Of a DNA stretch of 64,000 bases, positions 11,038 to 22,892 are shown in pieces. The notes beneath the pieces are model-generated. The model did no database searches, had not been told where the DNA came from, and saw only the letters and a program-made list of their open reading frames with translations. A program made the position numbers and the translations under genes. The stretch's first letter is position 1; every line of letters starts with the position of its first letter. Origin of the DNA: Ziziphus jujuba (lineage: Eukaryota > Streptophyta > Magnoliopsida > Rosales > Rhamnaceae); contig NC_083388.1 of assembly GCF_031755915.1 (NCBI RefSeq), positions 29,301,001 through 29,365,000 of the forward strand. Reading direction: 5' to 3'.

Positions 11038-12846
11038 GGACTACCATCCAATCAAAAGGGAAAAGGTAAGCTTGCTATCCAAGGAAAGTCTTCTAATACT
11101 TAGGTTATGTGGAAATATTTTAATAAAACCAAGAGTGAAAAATTTGGTGCAAAAGCCGAGAGTGAGGAAGGTGAGATGGCATTGAGTGAGAAAGGAAAAG
11201 GAAGACAAGAAAGGAAGAATATAAATTTTTATCTTAGCTTTGGTGATGTTAATAAAGTAATTATGAATAAGAAATCATTGCTGACCATGAATTTTAAAGA
11301 TACTTATTTAAAGATGTCTTTATTGCATAGAACTTTATCTGCATTGTTGAGAGCTTTACTTAGTGGCAATTTGAAAATTTGGGAAATATTGTTTGCTAAT
11401 TTTAAAAAGTGTAATTTTTACCATAATGAGCATGTATTTCTAGATTTTGTTGTAATAGTGTTTGACCCAGGAGAATTGGTTTGGTTGCACTTACGAAAGG
11501 AATGGTTTTCTAAACAAAGAAAGTAAAAAGCTCATGCCGCCTATGGATGGACTTTTTCAAGTTTTGGAGCCGAATAATAAGAATGCCTACAAGCTTGATT
11601 TACCGGGTGAGTATAACATGAGTGCTGCATTTAATGTTGCTGATTTAACTCCTTTCTCTGCAGGTGATGATCTTGATTTGAGGACAAATCTTTTTCAAGA
11701 GGAGGGGAATGATGTGATTCCGCCCGAGCCCGCTCCACCAATAACCCGCTGGGGTGCTGACTCGACACGGATGAAGACTAGGCCAATCACAAGAGCTCAA
11801 ATTAAGAGATTTAAGGGTAGCCTGGGAGTATTTATACAGCGGGTAATCAATATCAACAGAGCTTGTCCATACTTGAAGATACAAAGCCTATTCGAAGCAT
11901 CCAAGTGGTGGAAGCTGATACGAACCCGGGTGACGGTTTTGGTACATTTTTGGAGTCCGGGAAGTATGAAATGGTTCCATTGCTTTATGGGTTCAATACA
12001 TATGCCTAAGAGGTCATGGAATCAAGTTAAAGCAGCCTCAAATGCAATCAAAAAGGGCTTGTACGGACAGCATCAAGAATTTGGCCGAATTTGCTGTATT
12101 GCTTGCTGGCTTTACTGTATTAGCCTTTTCTTATTTTTCCAATCATGGGCAACGTGTGGGACTTCATATTCAGCTCATTTGGCATCCTAAAAAGCATCTA
12201 GAAGCTGATTTAAAGCTCAAAGAGGTCAAAGATTGATCAAATTCAACTTGATAAAAAAGCAAGCATTTTTAGTTTCCTAATTTGTTTTTACTTTTTGTTT
12301 TAGGAAACTACCATTACTTTTAGGATTTTATTTATTTATTTTCTGGATAAATAACTTTAGGAAGGTTTTTATTTTATTATTTCCATTGTAAATTAATTAA
12401 TTCCTAATTCAAAATAAAGGAATTAATTAATCAAATTTAGTTTAGGAAACTTAGTTTAGGACATATTAGAATTCGGTCAAAGTTTCCTAATTCCTATAGG
12501 AGTTCGGTTTTGAATTACTTTTTTAGGGTTTGTTTTGTTTCTTTCAAGCCTATTTAAAGGCTTATTTTTCAATAATAATACAAGTTTGATTTGATTGAGA
12601 AAATTCTTGTGAGATTAATTATCTCTTTGATCTTTGAGAACACCTAAAACACCAATAGAGAATTGGTTGTTTTAGCTTGACTTATCAATAGGTTTTCCAT
12701 CCCCTATTGTGGCGTCTACATTATACCAAGGTTTCTAACCACATGTTGGTTAGGGGTTGAGGTCAATTCCATTAGAACTTGAACTTAATTAAGATCGGGG
12801 CTAATATAATACGGGTTTAGGAGCAGGTCGTCCTAGGTTCGTATCA
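11038..12846 (+). repeat. Array unit 5 (type II, 1809 bp; LTR 11710-12846)
   Basis: Same ACTTAGG-type tail as units 3 and 4. The only difference I noticed from them is AAAATTCTTGTGAG instead of AAAATACTTGTGAG in the LTR near 12600. The 139-codon ORF is 11107-11526 and the shifted tail ORF 11462-12190. Confidence 0.9.
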
Positions 12847-14604
12847 GGACTACCATCCAATCAAAAGGGAAAAGGTAAGCTTGCTATCCAAGGTAAGTCT
12901 TCTAATACTCAGGTTATGTGGAAATATTTTAATAAAACCAAGAGTGAAAAATTTGGTGCAAAAGCCGAGAGTGAGGAAGGTGAGATGGCATTGAGTGAGA
13001 AAGGAAAAGGAAGACAAGAAAGGAAGAATATAAATTTTTATCTTAGCTTTGGTGATGTTAATAAAGTAATTATGAATAAGAAATCATTGCTGACCATGAA
13101 TTTTAAAGATACTTATTTAAAGATGTCTTTATTGCATAGAACTTTATCTGCATTGTTGAGAGCTTTACTTAGTGGCAATTTGAAAATTTGGGAAATATTG
13201 TTTGCTAATTTTAAAAAGTGTAATTTTTACCATAATGAGCATGTATTTCTAGATTTTGTTGTAATAGTGTTTGACCCAGGAGAATTGGTTTGGTTGCACT
13301 TACGAAAGGAATGGTTTTCTAAACAAAGAAAGTAAAAAGCTCATGCCGCCTATGGATGGACTTTTTCAAGTTTTGGAGCCGAATAATAAGAATGCCTACA
13401 AGCTTGATTTACCGGGTGAGTATAACATGAGTGCTGCATTTAATGTTGCTGATTTAACTCCTTTCTCTGTAGGTGATGATCTTGATTTGAGGACAAATCT
13501 TTTTCAAGAGGAGGGGAATGATGTGATTCCGCCCGAGCCCGCTCCACCAATAACCCGCTGGGGTGCTGACTCGACACGGATGAAGACTAGGCCAATCACA
13601 AGAGCTCAAATTAAGAGATTTAAGGGTAGCCTGGGAGTATTTATACAGCGGGTAATCAATATCAACAGAGCTTGTCCATACTTGAAGATACAAAGCCTAT
13701 TCGAAGCATCCAAGTGGTGGAAGCTGATACGAACCCGGGTGACGGTTTTGGTACATTTTTGGAGTCCGGGAAGTATGAAATGGTTCCATTGCCTTATGGG
13801 TTCAATACATATGCCTAAGAGGTCATGGAATCAAGTTAAAGCAGCCTCAAATGCAATCAAAAAGGGCTTGTACGGACAGCATCAAGAATTTGGCCGAATT
13901 TGCTGTATTGCTTGCTGGCTTTACTGTATTAGCCTTTTCTTATTTTTCCAATCATGGGCAACGTGTGAGACTTCATATTCAGCTCATTTGGCATCCTAAA
14001 AAGCATCTAGAAGCTGATTTAAAGCTCAAAGAGGTCAAAGATTGGTCAAAGTCAAATTAGTCAAAAAGCTAGTATTATAGTTTCCTAATTTTATTCTACT
14101 TTTTGTTTTAGGAAACTACCATTACTTTTTAGTTTTTATTTATTTATTTTCTGGACAAATAAGTTTAGGAAAGTTATTATTTTATTATTTTCATTGTAAA
14201 TTAATTAATTCCTAATTCAAAATAAAGGAATTAATTAATCAATTTTAGTTTAGGAAACTTAGTTTAGGACATATTAGAATTCGGTCAAAGTTTCCTAATT
14301 CCTATAGGAGTTCGGTTTTGAATTAATTTTTTAGGGTTTGTTTTGTTTCTTTCAAGCCTATTTAAAGGCTTATTTTTCAATAATAATACAACTTTGATTT
14401 GATTGAGAAAATACTTGTGAGATTAATTATCTCTTTGTTCTTTGAGAACACCTAAAACACCAATAGAGAATTGGTTGTTTTAGCTTGACTTATCAATAGG
14501 TTTTCCATCCCCTATTGTGGCGTCTACCATTAGAACTTGAACTTCATTAAGATCGGGGCTAATATAATACGGGTTTAGGAGCAGGTCGTCCTAGGTTCGT
14601 ATCA
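12847..14604 (+). repeat. Array unit 6 (type I, 1758 bp; LTR 13519-14604)
   Basis: Returns to the type I LTR (no 51-bp block, GATTGGTCAAAGTCAAATTAG variant), like units 0 and 1, while its tail shares GAATAATAAG with units 3-5. This is a recombinant haplotype. Private changes include TCTGTAGG (Ala to Val in the tail) and TTCATTAAG near the LTR end. The 139-codon ORF is 12916-13335 and the shifted tail ORF 13271-13999. Confidence 0.9.
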
Positions 14605-16400
14605 GGACTACCATCCAATCAAAAGGGAAAAGGTAAGCTTGCTATCCAAGGTAAGTCTTCTAATACTCAGGTTATGTGGAAACATTTTAATAAAACCAAG
14701 AGTGAAAAATTTGGTGCAAAAGCCGAGAGTGAGGAAGGTGAGATGGCATTGAGTGAGAAAGGAAAAGGAAGACAAGAAAGGAAGAATATAAATTTTTATC
14801 TTAGCTTTGGTGATGTTAATAAAGTAATTATGAATAAGAAATCATTGCTGACCATGAATTTTAAAGATACTTATTTAAAGATGTCTTTATTGCATAGAAC
14901 TTTATCTGCATTGTTGAGAGCTTTACTTAGTGGCAATTTGAAAATTTGGGAAATATTGTTTGCTAATTTTAAAAAGTGTAATTTTTACCATAATGAGCAT
15001 GTATTTCTAGATTTTGTTGTAATAGTGTTTGACCCAGGAGAATTGGTTTGGTTGCACTTACGAAAGGAATGGTTTTCTAAACAAAGAAAGTAAAAAGCTC
15101 ATGCCGCCTATGGATGGACTTTTTCAAGTTTTGGAGCCGAATAACAAGAATGCCTACAAGCTTGATTTACCGGGTGAGTATAACATGAGTGCTGCATTTA
15201 ATGTTGCTGATTTAACTCCTTTCTCTGCAGGTGATGATCTTGATTTGAGGACAAATCTTTTTCAAGAGGAGGGGAATGATGTGATTCCGCCCGAGCCCGC
15301 TCCACCAATAACCCGCTGGGGTGCTGACTCGACACGGATGAAGACTAGGCCAATCACAAGAGCTCAAATTAAGAGATTTAAGGGTAGCCTGGGAGTATTT
15401 ATACAGCGGGTAATCAATATCAACAGAGCTTGTCCATACTTGAAGATACAAAGCCTATGCGAAGCATCCAAGTGGTGGAAGCTGATACGAACCCGGGTGA
15501 CGGTTTTGGTACATTTTTGGAGTCCGGGAAGTATGAAATGGTTCCATTGCTTTATGGGTTCAATACATATGCCTAAGAGGTCATGGAATCAAGTTAAAGC
15601 AGCCTCAAATGCAATCAAAAAGGGCTTGTACGGACAGCATCAAGAATTTGGCCGAATTTGCTGTATTGCTTGCTGGCTTTACTGTATGAGCCTTTTCTTA
15701 TTTTTCCAATCATGGGCAACGTGTGGGACTTCATATTCAGCTCATTTGGCATCCTAAAAAGCATCTAGAAGCTGATTTAAAGCTCAAAGAGGTCAAAGAT
15801 TGATCAAATTCAACTTGATAAAAAAGCAAGCATTTTTAGTTTCCTAATTTGTTTTAGGAAACTACCATTACTTTTAGGATTTTATTTATTTATTTTCTGG
15901 ATAAATAACTTTAGGAAGGTTTTTATTTTATTATTTCCATTGTAAATTAATTAATTCCTAATTCAAAATAAAGGAATTAATTAATCAAATTTAGTTTAGG
16001 AAACTTAGTTTAGGACATATTAGAATTCGGTCAAAGTTTCCTAATTCCTATAGGAGTTCGGTTTTGAATTAATTTTTTAGGGTTTGTTTTGTTTCTTTCA
16101 AGCCTATTTAAAGGCTTATTTTTCAATAATAATACAACTTTGATTTGATTGAGAAAATACTTGTGAGATTAATTATCTCTTTTATCTTTGAGAACACCTA
16201 AAACACCAATAGAGAATTGGTTGTTTTAGCTTGACTTATCAATAGGTTTTCCATCCCCTATTGTGGCGTCTACATTATACCAAGGTTTCTAACCACATGT
16301 TGGTTAGGGGTTGAGGTCAATTCCATTAGAACTTGAACTTAATTAAGATCGGGGCTAATATAATACGGGTTTAGGAGCAGGTCGTCCTAGGTTCGTATCA
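14605..16400 (+). repeat. Array unit 7 (type II with 13-bp deletion, 1796 bp; LTR 15277-16400)
   Basis: The LTR has the 51-bp block but lacks 13 bp at CCTAATTTG-TTTTAGG (near 15850), compared with the longer T-rich run in other units. Private changes: GAAACATTTT (Tyr to His near the ORF start), CCTATGCGAAGC and TGTATGAGCC. The 139-codon ORF is 14674-15093 and the shifted tail ORF 15029-15757. Confidence 0.9.
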
Positions 16401-18209
16401 GGACTACCATCCAATCAAAAGGGAAAAGGTAAGCTTGCTATCCAAGGTAAGGCTTCTAATACTCAGGTTATGTGGAAATATTTTAATAAAACCAAGAGTG
16501 AAAAATTTGGTGCAAAAGCCGAGAGTGAGGAAGGTGAGATGGCATTGAGTGAGAAAGGAAAAGGAAGACAAGAAAGGAAGAATATAAATTTTTATCTTAG
16601 CTTTGGTGATGTTAATAAAGTAATTATGAATAAGAAATCATTGCTGACCATGAATTTTAAAGATACTTATTTAAAGATGTCTTTATTGCATAGAACTTTA
16701 TCTGCATTGTTGAGAGCTTTACTTAGTGGCAATTTGAAAATTTGGGAAATATTGTTTGCTAATTTTAAAAAGTGTAATTTTTACCATAATGAGCATGTAT
16801 TTCTAGATTTTGTTGTAATAGTGTTTGACCCAGGAGAATTGGTTTGGTTGCACTTACGAAAGGAATGGTTTTCTAAACAAAGAAAGTAAAAAGCTCATGC
16901 CGCCTATGGATGGACTTTTTCAAGTTTTGGAGCCGAATAACAAGAATGCCTACAAGCTTGATTTACCGGGTGAGTATAACATGAGTGCTGCATTTAATGT
17001 TGCTGATTTAACTCCTTTCTCTGCAGGTGATGATCTTGATTTGAGGACAAATCTTTTTCAAGAGGAGGGGAATGATGTGATTCCGCCCGAGCCCGCTCCA
17101 CCAATAACCCGCTGGGGTGCTGACTCGACACGGATGAAGACTAGGCCAATCATAAGAGCTCAAATTAAGAGATTTAAGGGTAGCCTGGGAGTATTTATAC
17201 AGCGGGTAATCAATATCAATAGAGCTTGTCCATACTTGAAGATACAAAGCCTATTCGAAGCATCCAAGTGGTGGAAGCTGATACGAACCTGGGTGACGGT
17301 TTTGGTAGATTTTTGGAGTCCGAGAAGTATGAAATGGTTCCATTGCTTTATGGGTTCAGTACATATGCCTAAGAGGTCATGGAATCAAGTTAAAGCAGCC
17401 TCAAATGCAATCAAAAAGGGCTTGTACGGACAGCATCAAGAATTTGGCCGAATTTGCTGTATTGCTTGCTGGCTTTACTGTATTAGCCTTTTCTTATTTT
17501 TCCAATCATGGGCAACGTGTGGGACTTCATATTCAGCTCATTTGGCATCCTAAAAAGCATCTAGAAGCTGATTTAAAGCTCAAAGAGGTCAAAGATTGAT
17601 CAAATTCAACTTGATAAAAAAGCAAGCATTTTTAGTTTCCTAATTTGTTTTTACTTTTTGTTTTAGGAAACTACCATTACTTTTAGGATTTTATTTATTT
17701 ATTTTCTGGATAAATAACTTTAGGAAGGTTTTTATTTTATTATTTCCATTGTAAATTAATTAATTCCTAATTCAAAATAAAGGAATTAATTAATCAAATT
17801 TAGTTTAGGAAACTTAGTTTAGGACATATTAGAATTCGGTCAAAGTTTCCTAATTCCTATAGGAGTTCGGTTTTGAATTAATTTTTTAGGGTTTGTTTTG
17901 TTTCTTTCAAGCCTATTTAAAGGCTTATTTTTCAATAATAATACAAGTTTGATTTGATTGAGAAAATACTTGTGAGATTAATTATCTCTTTGATCTTTGA
18001 GAACACCTAAAACACCAATAGAGAATTGGTTGTTTTAGCTTGACTTATCAATAGGTTTTCCATCCCCTATTGTGGCATCTACATTATACCAAGGTTTCTA
18101 ACCACATGTTGGTTAGGGGTTGAGGTCAATTCCATTAGAACTTGAACTTAATTAAGATCGGGGCTAATATAATACGGGTTTAGGAGCAGGTCGTCCTAGG
18201 TTCGTATCA
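16401..18209 (+). repeat. Array unit 8 (type II, 1809 bp; LTR 17073-18209)
   Basis: The most substituted unit by eye: GGCTTCTAATAC in the tail, then ATCATAAGAG, AATATCAATAGAG, GAACCTGGGTG, GGTAGATTTT, CCGAGAAG and GTGGCATC in the LTR. Several are C-to-T or G-to-A transitions, as expected for methylated repeats. The 139-codon ORF is 16470-16889 and the shifted tail ORF 16825-17553. Confidence 0.9.
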
Positions 18210-20021
18210 GGACTACCATCCAATCAAAAGGGAAAAGGTAAGCTTGCTATCCAAGGTAAGTCTTCTAATACTCAGGTTATGTGGAAATATTTTAATAAAA
18301 CCAAGAGTGAAAAATTTGGTGCAAAAGCCGAGAGTGAGGAAGGTGAGATGGCATTGAGTGAGAAAGGAAAAGGAAGACAAGAAAGGAAGAATATAAATTT
18401 TTATCTTAGCTTTGGTGATGTTAATAAAGTAATTATGAATAAGAAATCATTGCTGACCATGAATTTTAAAGATACTTATTTAAAGATGTCTTTATTGCAT
18501 AGAACTTTATCTGCATTGTTGAGAGCTTTACTTAGTGGCAATTTGAAAATTTGGGAAATATTGTTTGCTAATTTTAAAAAGTGTAATTTTTACCATAATG
18601 AGCATGTATTTCTAGATTTTGTTGTAATAGTGTTTGACCCAGGAGAATTGGTTTGGTTGCACTTACGAAAGGAATGGTTTTCTAAACAAAGAAAGTAAAA
18701 AGCTCATGCCGCCTATGGATGGACTTTTTCAAGTTTTGGAGCCGAATAACAAGAATGCCTACAAGCTTGATTTACCGGGTGAGTATAACATGAGTGCTGC
18801 ATTTAATGTTGCTGATTTAACTCCTTTTTCTGCAGGTGATGATCTTGATTTGAGGACAAATCTTTTTCAAGAGGAGGGGAATGATGTGATTCCGCCCGAG
18901 CCCGCTCCACCAATAACCCGCTGGGGTGCTGACTCGACACGGATGAAGACTAGGCCAATCACAAGAGCTCAAATTAAGAGATTTAAGGGTAGCCTGGGAG
19001 TATTTATACAGCGGGTAATCAATATCAATAGAGCTTGTCCATACTTGAAGATACAAAGCCTATTCGAAGCATCCAAGTGGTGGAAGCTGATACGAACCCG
19101 GGTGACGGTTTTGGTACATTTTTGGAGTCCGGGAAGTATGAAATGGTTCCATTGCTTTATGGGTTCAATACATATGCCTAAGAGGTCATGGAATCAAGTT
19201 AAAGCAGCCTCAACTGCAATCAAAAAGGGCTTGTACGGACAGCATCAAGAATTTGGCCGAATTTGCTGTATTGCTTGCTGGCTTTACTGTATTAGCCTTT
19301 TCTTATTTTTCCAATCATGGGCAACGTGTGGGACTTCATATTCAGCTCATTTGGCATCCTAAAAAGCATCTAGAAGCTGATTTAAAGCTCAAAGAGGTCA
19401 AAGATTGATCAAATTCAACTTGATAAAAAAGCAAGCATTTTTAGTTTCCTAATTTGTTTTTACTTTTTGTTTTAGGAAACTACCATTACTTTTAGGATTT
19501 TATTTATTTATTTTCTGGATAAATAACTTTCGGAAGGTTTTTATTTTATTATTTCCATTGTAAATTAATTAATTCCTAATTCAAAATAAAGGAATTAATT
19601 AATCAAATTTAGTTTAGGAAACTTAGTTTAGGACATATTAGAATTCGGTCAAGTTTCCTAATTCCTATAGGAGTCCGGTTTTGAATTAACTTTTTAGGGT
19701 TTTTTTTTCTTTGTAAACTTAGCCTATTTAAAGGATTATTTTTCAATATGAATACAACTTTGATTTGATTAAGAAAATACTTGTGAGATTAATTATCTCT
19801 TTGTTCTTTGAGAACACCTAAAACACCATTAGAGAATTGGTTGTTTTAGCTTGACTTATCAATAGGTTTTCCATCCCCTATTGTGGCGTCTACATTATAC
19901 CAAGGTTTCTAACCAAAGGTTGGTTAGGGGTTGAGGTCCATTCCATTAGAACTTGAACTTAATTAAAGATCCGGGCTAATATAATACGGGTTTAGGAGCA
20001 GATCGTCCTAGGTTCGTATCA
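18210..20021 (+). repeat. Array unit 9, terminal unit (type II, divergent end; LTR 18882-20021)
   Basis: Tail and first half of the LTR resemble the other units. From about 19640 the LTR diverges: GGAGTCCGG, a poly-T run, TTTGTAAACTTAGCC, AACCAAAGGTTGG, and GGTCCATTCC instead of GGTCAATTCC. The last ~380 bp are closer to the LTRs of element A (29690-35448) than to the array, so the outermost terminus appears to have escaped homogenisation. The 139-codon ORF is 18279-18698 and the shifted tail ORF 18634-19362. Confidence 0.9.
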
Positions 20022-20384
20022 CAAACTCTCTTCTTTGGTTTAAAACTTGCATTTGCCGAGTTCTAGTATTTCCATGGAACTCCTCTTGAAGATTTCTCCA
20101 AACCTCTCTAGCACTTGTGCATGACATTATCCTTGTAAAAATGGAATCACTCATGGAGGAGTGCAAGGCAGTGAGGGCCTTGAACCCCTTGGCAACTTCG
20201 GACTCATGTGCATTTCTTTGTGCTTGGGTTGCATTAGCTCTCGACTCCTCCACTACATAACCTTATTCTATGACTTCCCATAAACCAAAGGCTTAAAGGT
20301 AGGCTTTCATTTTTATACTCCAAATGGAATAGTTTTGGCCTTCAAACTTAGGTGGTGTTGGGGTTGCAAAGGATTGTGAGGCCA
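20022..20384 (-). pseudogene. Copia gag N-terminus (UBN2-like), truncated and with stops
   Basis: Starts at an ATG with MASQSFATPTPPKFEG, followed by NYSIWSIKMKAYL and then a UBN2/gag-polypeptide-of-copia pattern: IFTRIMSCTSAREVW, RNLQEEFHGNTRTRQM. In-frame stops occur where GLWEVIE is flanked (a TAA replacing a CAA-like codon, and a second TAA after VIE), so it is inactive. The ORF ends at 20022 because the family-A array begins there, not at a natural stop. Confidence 0.8.
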
Positions 20385-20577
20385 TTTGAAAAAATGGTTT
20401 TTGAAAAGTTTTGAAAAATGGACACAAGAACAAGCTCTCGGGTGGTGTGTTTTGGTGAGTTTCAACTAGTCTTTTTGGGAGGTTTTGGTTTCGGTTGGAA
20501 GGCTTTAGGTGGGGGATCCTCTCAAAAATAAAATGGTCTAGGTTGAAAGCTCACAAGGTCCTAAGAAATTATACTAT

Positions 20578-20589
20578 GCTCTGATACCA
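20578..20589 (-). other. Primer-binding site (initiator-Met tRNA) of the copia element
   Basis: GCTCTGATACCA on the plus strand, i.e. TGGTATCAGAGC in the element's sense, immediately inside the LTR. It matches the complement of the 3' end of plant initiator-Met tRNA, which primes minus-strand DNA. Confidence 0.85.
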
Positions 20590-21579
20590 TGATGGAATTT
20601 GGTGTAGGTTTATGTTGTTGTACCCTAGAGCACAATCATTCAAGGTGTTAGTCAAGAATGATTGTTGTTGGTTCTTGGTTCTTGATTTTGTTTTTTTTTT
20701 TGGGTTTGTTTAGGTTTTGTTTCTGGTTTTAATGGAGGTTTAGGGTTCTTGAGAAGGTTGTTAGCTTTTGGGAAGAAGAAGAAACCAAAATGTAGTAGAA
20801 GAAACCAAAATATTGTTTTTCAAAATCTGTTTTTGAATATTTTCTTTCTCAACGTTTTTCATTACAATTTTCATACTTTTAAATACATCAAAAAGACAAT
20901 AAGGCATGCTGCATATTGAGCAATAAATACAAAAGCATTAAAAGTAACCAACCAAGCCAAACTACCTCTACTAACTCTAATCAATATGCTGGGCATGCAA
21001 GAAACCTTCTTTAATGGGCAGTTCAGCTTGTCTAAGGAATTTGAATTTGAAAACCAGCTCCATTTGATTTGAAAATTGGAGGGAAGCCTTTTTGAATATT
21101 AAACTATGTTCTATCCAAAAACCAGATAACACAAAGTTCATTTACCCATTCAAAAGTAATCAAACCCGAGACAGTTTTGCCCAGTTTTCTAGGCAACAAC
21201 ACTGCACAAGGATCAGATTGTTTTGGGCTTACCTCAGCCTTCCCAGCTCCAAATTGGGCCATTCCTTTTTCTACTTCTTCCTCTGCATATCTAGTTTATC
21301 ATATCCAAAATTTAGAACCAAATCCCAAACCTACTTCAAACGGCATCCAAGGAAGTGGACTTATGTTGCTGGAAATACAGTTCCAGCAACTAGACAAAAA
21401 AGGCCTTAAGCTAGATAATGAGCTTAGGGCATTACAAAAAGGATATTGTTCTTAAACATTACAAGATAAAATAAAATGCATAAACATAAATAATGTTTGG
21501 ACTTTGATGTTGCAAAACAAAGAGTGCAAGTGTAACCGAACTACCTTGCACATTGTGGCAAGATCACCACATTTCAACA
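20590..21579 (-). repeat. Copia 5' LTR (990 bp)
   Basis: In element sense it starts TGTTGAAATGTGG, a common plant copia LTR start, and ends …TTCCATCA next to the primer-binding site. No second LTR is in the window. Short ORFs within it look like chance. Confidence 0.75.
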
Positions 21580-21757
21580 GTTTTAGCTTGACTTGTCAAT
21601 AGGTTTTCCATCTCCTATTGTGGCGTCTACATTATACCTAGGTTTCTAACCATAGGTTGGTTAAGGGTTGAGGTCCATTCCATTAGAACTTGAACTTAAT
21701 TGAGATCCGGGCTAATATAATACAGGTTTAGGAGCAGGTCGTCCTAGGTTCGTATCA
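21580..21757 (+). repeat. 3' stub of a family-A LTR (solo fragment, 178 bp)
   Basis: Starts GTTTTAGCTTGACTTGTC and ends AGGTTCGTATCA, matching the last ~180 bp of the family-A LTRs, including the 51-bp block. It is interrupted on the left by the copia LTR and ends at 21757 against family-B LTR sequence, so this family-A element had inserted near the beginning of B's 5' LTR. Confidence 0.85.
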
Positions 21758-22878
21758 ACTCGCCCGTGCCTGTACAATCAATTACTCGTTGGGGTTCTGA
21801 TCCTGTGCAATTGAAGACCGAGCCAATTACTAGGGCTCAAGCTAAAAGGTTTAAGGATAATCTTGTTAGCTTCACACATAATGTAATTAAATCTCAAGAG
21901 CGCGTATTAATATCAGAAGATTCTAAGCCCATGTTGAGCATCTACGTTATGAAGGCAGAAATGGACCCATGAAGCTGTTTGGTGCATTTGAGGACTCCTG
22001 ATAGTAAGGGGTGAGTTTGTTGGCATATGAATGTGTTTGAACTCATCAAAAGGCCATGAAATCATGCCAAGGTAGAAACAAGGGCACCCAAGTACATCAT
22101 TAGCGTCCAAGCTTCTACATTGGCTAGATTTAGCTAGTTTGGCGCTAGCAAGGAGCTTACTTGCATTCCAAGCAAGTTTTGATAATTTCAATCAATGGCA
22201 ATGTGTGGGAACCAGTTTTAATCCTAATAGGCATCCTACATGGCATGTTGAATTAGATTTGGAGCCTAAATTAGCTAGAGATTGGACAAGTACAGCATAT
22301 TTGGAAAATTAGTCAACTACTTTCCAAATATGAAATTTAACTTTTATTTTAGGAAATAGTTTTTAATTTTTATTTTTATTTAAATATTTACTGGACAAAT
22401 TAATTTAGGAAGGTTGAATTTTAATATTTGTGATTGTAAATTAGTTAATTCCTTTTTAAAAGTTAAGGAATCAATTAATGCAAATTAGATAGGAAAGACA
22501 TATAACATTCGGCCACATCTTTTGTTTAGTTTTATTGGCTGGTTTTTGCCTATTGTTTTAGGGTTTTGATTTTGTCACTTTAGCCTATTTAAAGGCTTAT
22601 TTCTCAATAAATGACACTACATTTTTCATTCAGAAAAATTACTATGAAAAAGATTTCTCTTTGTTTTCTTAGAACACCTAAAACACTAAATAGAGAGTGA
22701 GTGTTTTAGTTTTACTCATCAATATGACAATCCATAACCTATTGTGACGTCTTTGACATATACCAAAGTTTCTAATCATAGGATTAGGATTCAAAGTGGC
22801 CATTAGAATCTGAACTTAATTTTTATCCGAGCTAATATAATACGGGGTTTCGGAGTAAGTCGACCTAGGTTCGCATCA
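21758..22878 (+). repeat. 5' LTR of element B (start missing)
   Basis: Aligns by eye to the 3' LTR at 36593-37770 from ACTCGCCCGTGCC onward and ends GGTTCGCATCA just before the primer-binding site. The first bases (TGATGAGAATCC in the 3' LTR) are displaced by the family-A insertion. A TATA-like TATTTAAAGGC lies near 22588. Confidence 0.85.
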
Positions 22879-22880
22879 TT

Positions 22881-22892
22881 TGGTATCAGAGC
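22881..22892 (+). other. Primer-binding site of element B, copy 1
   Basis: TGGTATCAGAGC, two bases after the LTR terminus ATCA. It is complementary to the 3' end of initiator-Met tRNA. Confidence 0.9.

Larger units (their letters stand above)
1..20021 (+). mobile_element. Family-A Ty3/gypsy element with terminal tandem array (left end outside window)
   Basis: Seen: a gag-protease reading frame followed by ten tandem tail-plus-LTR units, ending in an LTR terminus (…CGTATCA) at 20021 that abuts copia gag sequence on the other strand. The 5' LTR, leader and gag start lie left of the window, so the left target-site copy cannot be checked. The LTR ends match those of the complete family-A copy at 29690-35448 (TGATG…ATCA). 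Inference: the element inserted into the copia element at 20022 and its 3' end expanded before or after insertion. It is non-autonomous: no RT, RNase H or integrase domain is complete. Confidence 0.85.
2095..20021 (+). repeat. Satellite-like array of ten tail-plus-LTR units
   Basis: Ten direct repeats, each starting at GGACTACCATCC and ending in the LTR terminus CGTATCA. Starts: 2095, 3853, 5611, 7420, 9229, 11038, 12847, 14605, 16401, 18210. Unit lengths are 1758, 1758, 1809, 1809, 1809, 1809, 1758, 1796, 1809 and 1812 bp. Each unit is about 672 bp of polyprotein tail ending in a polypurine tract, plus one LTR of 1086-1140 bp. The first unit is continuous with the gag-protease ORF. In the other nine the tail follows an LTR end directly, with no primer-binding site, leader or gag. 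Units at 7420 and 9229 look identical by eye. Inference: one deletion joined an LTR end to the tail, then unequal crossing-over, replication slippage or circle re-insertion amplified it. Confidence 0.95.
20022..21579 (-). mobile_element. Ty1/copia-type retrotransposon, 5' end only
   Basis: On the minus strand, reading from right to left: LTR (21579 to 20590), primer-binding site, short leader, and the start of gag, which is cut at 20022 by the end of the family-A array. The rest of the element should lie left of the window. It sits inside a family-A LTR whose 3' remainder resumes at 21580. Confidence 0.8.

Noticed and set aside
21092..21455. ORFs of 92-105 aa within the copia LTR
   Set aside because: Overlap each other in different frames, low-complexity, no motif; chance ORFs in an LTR.
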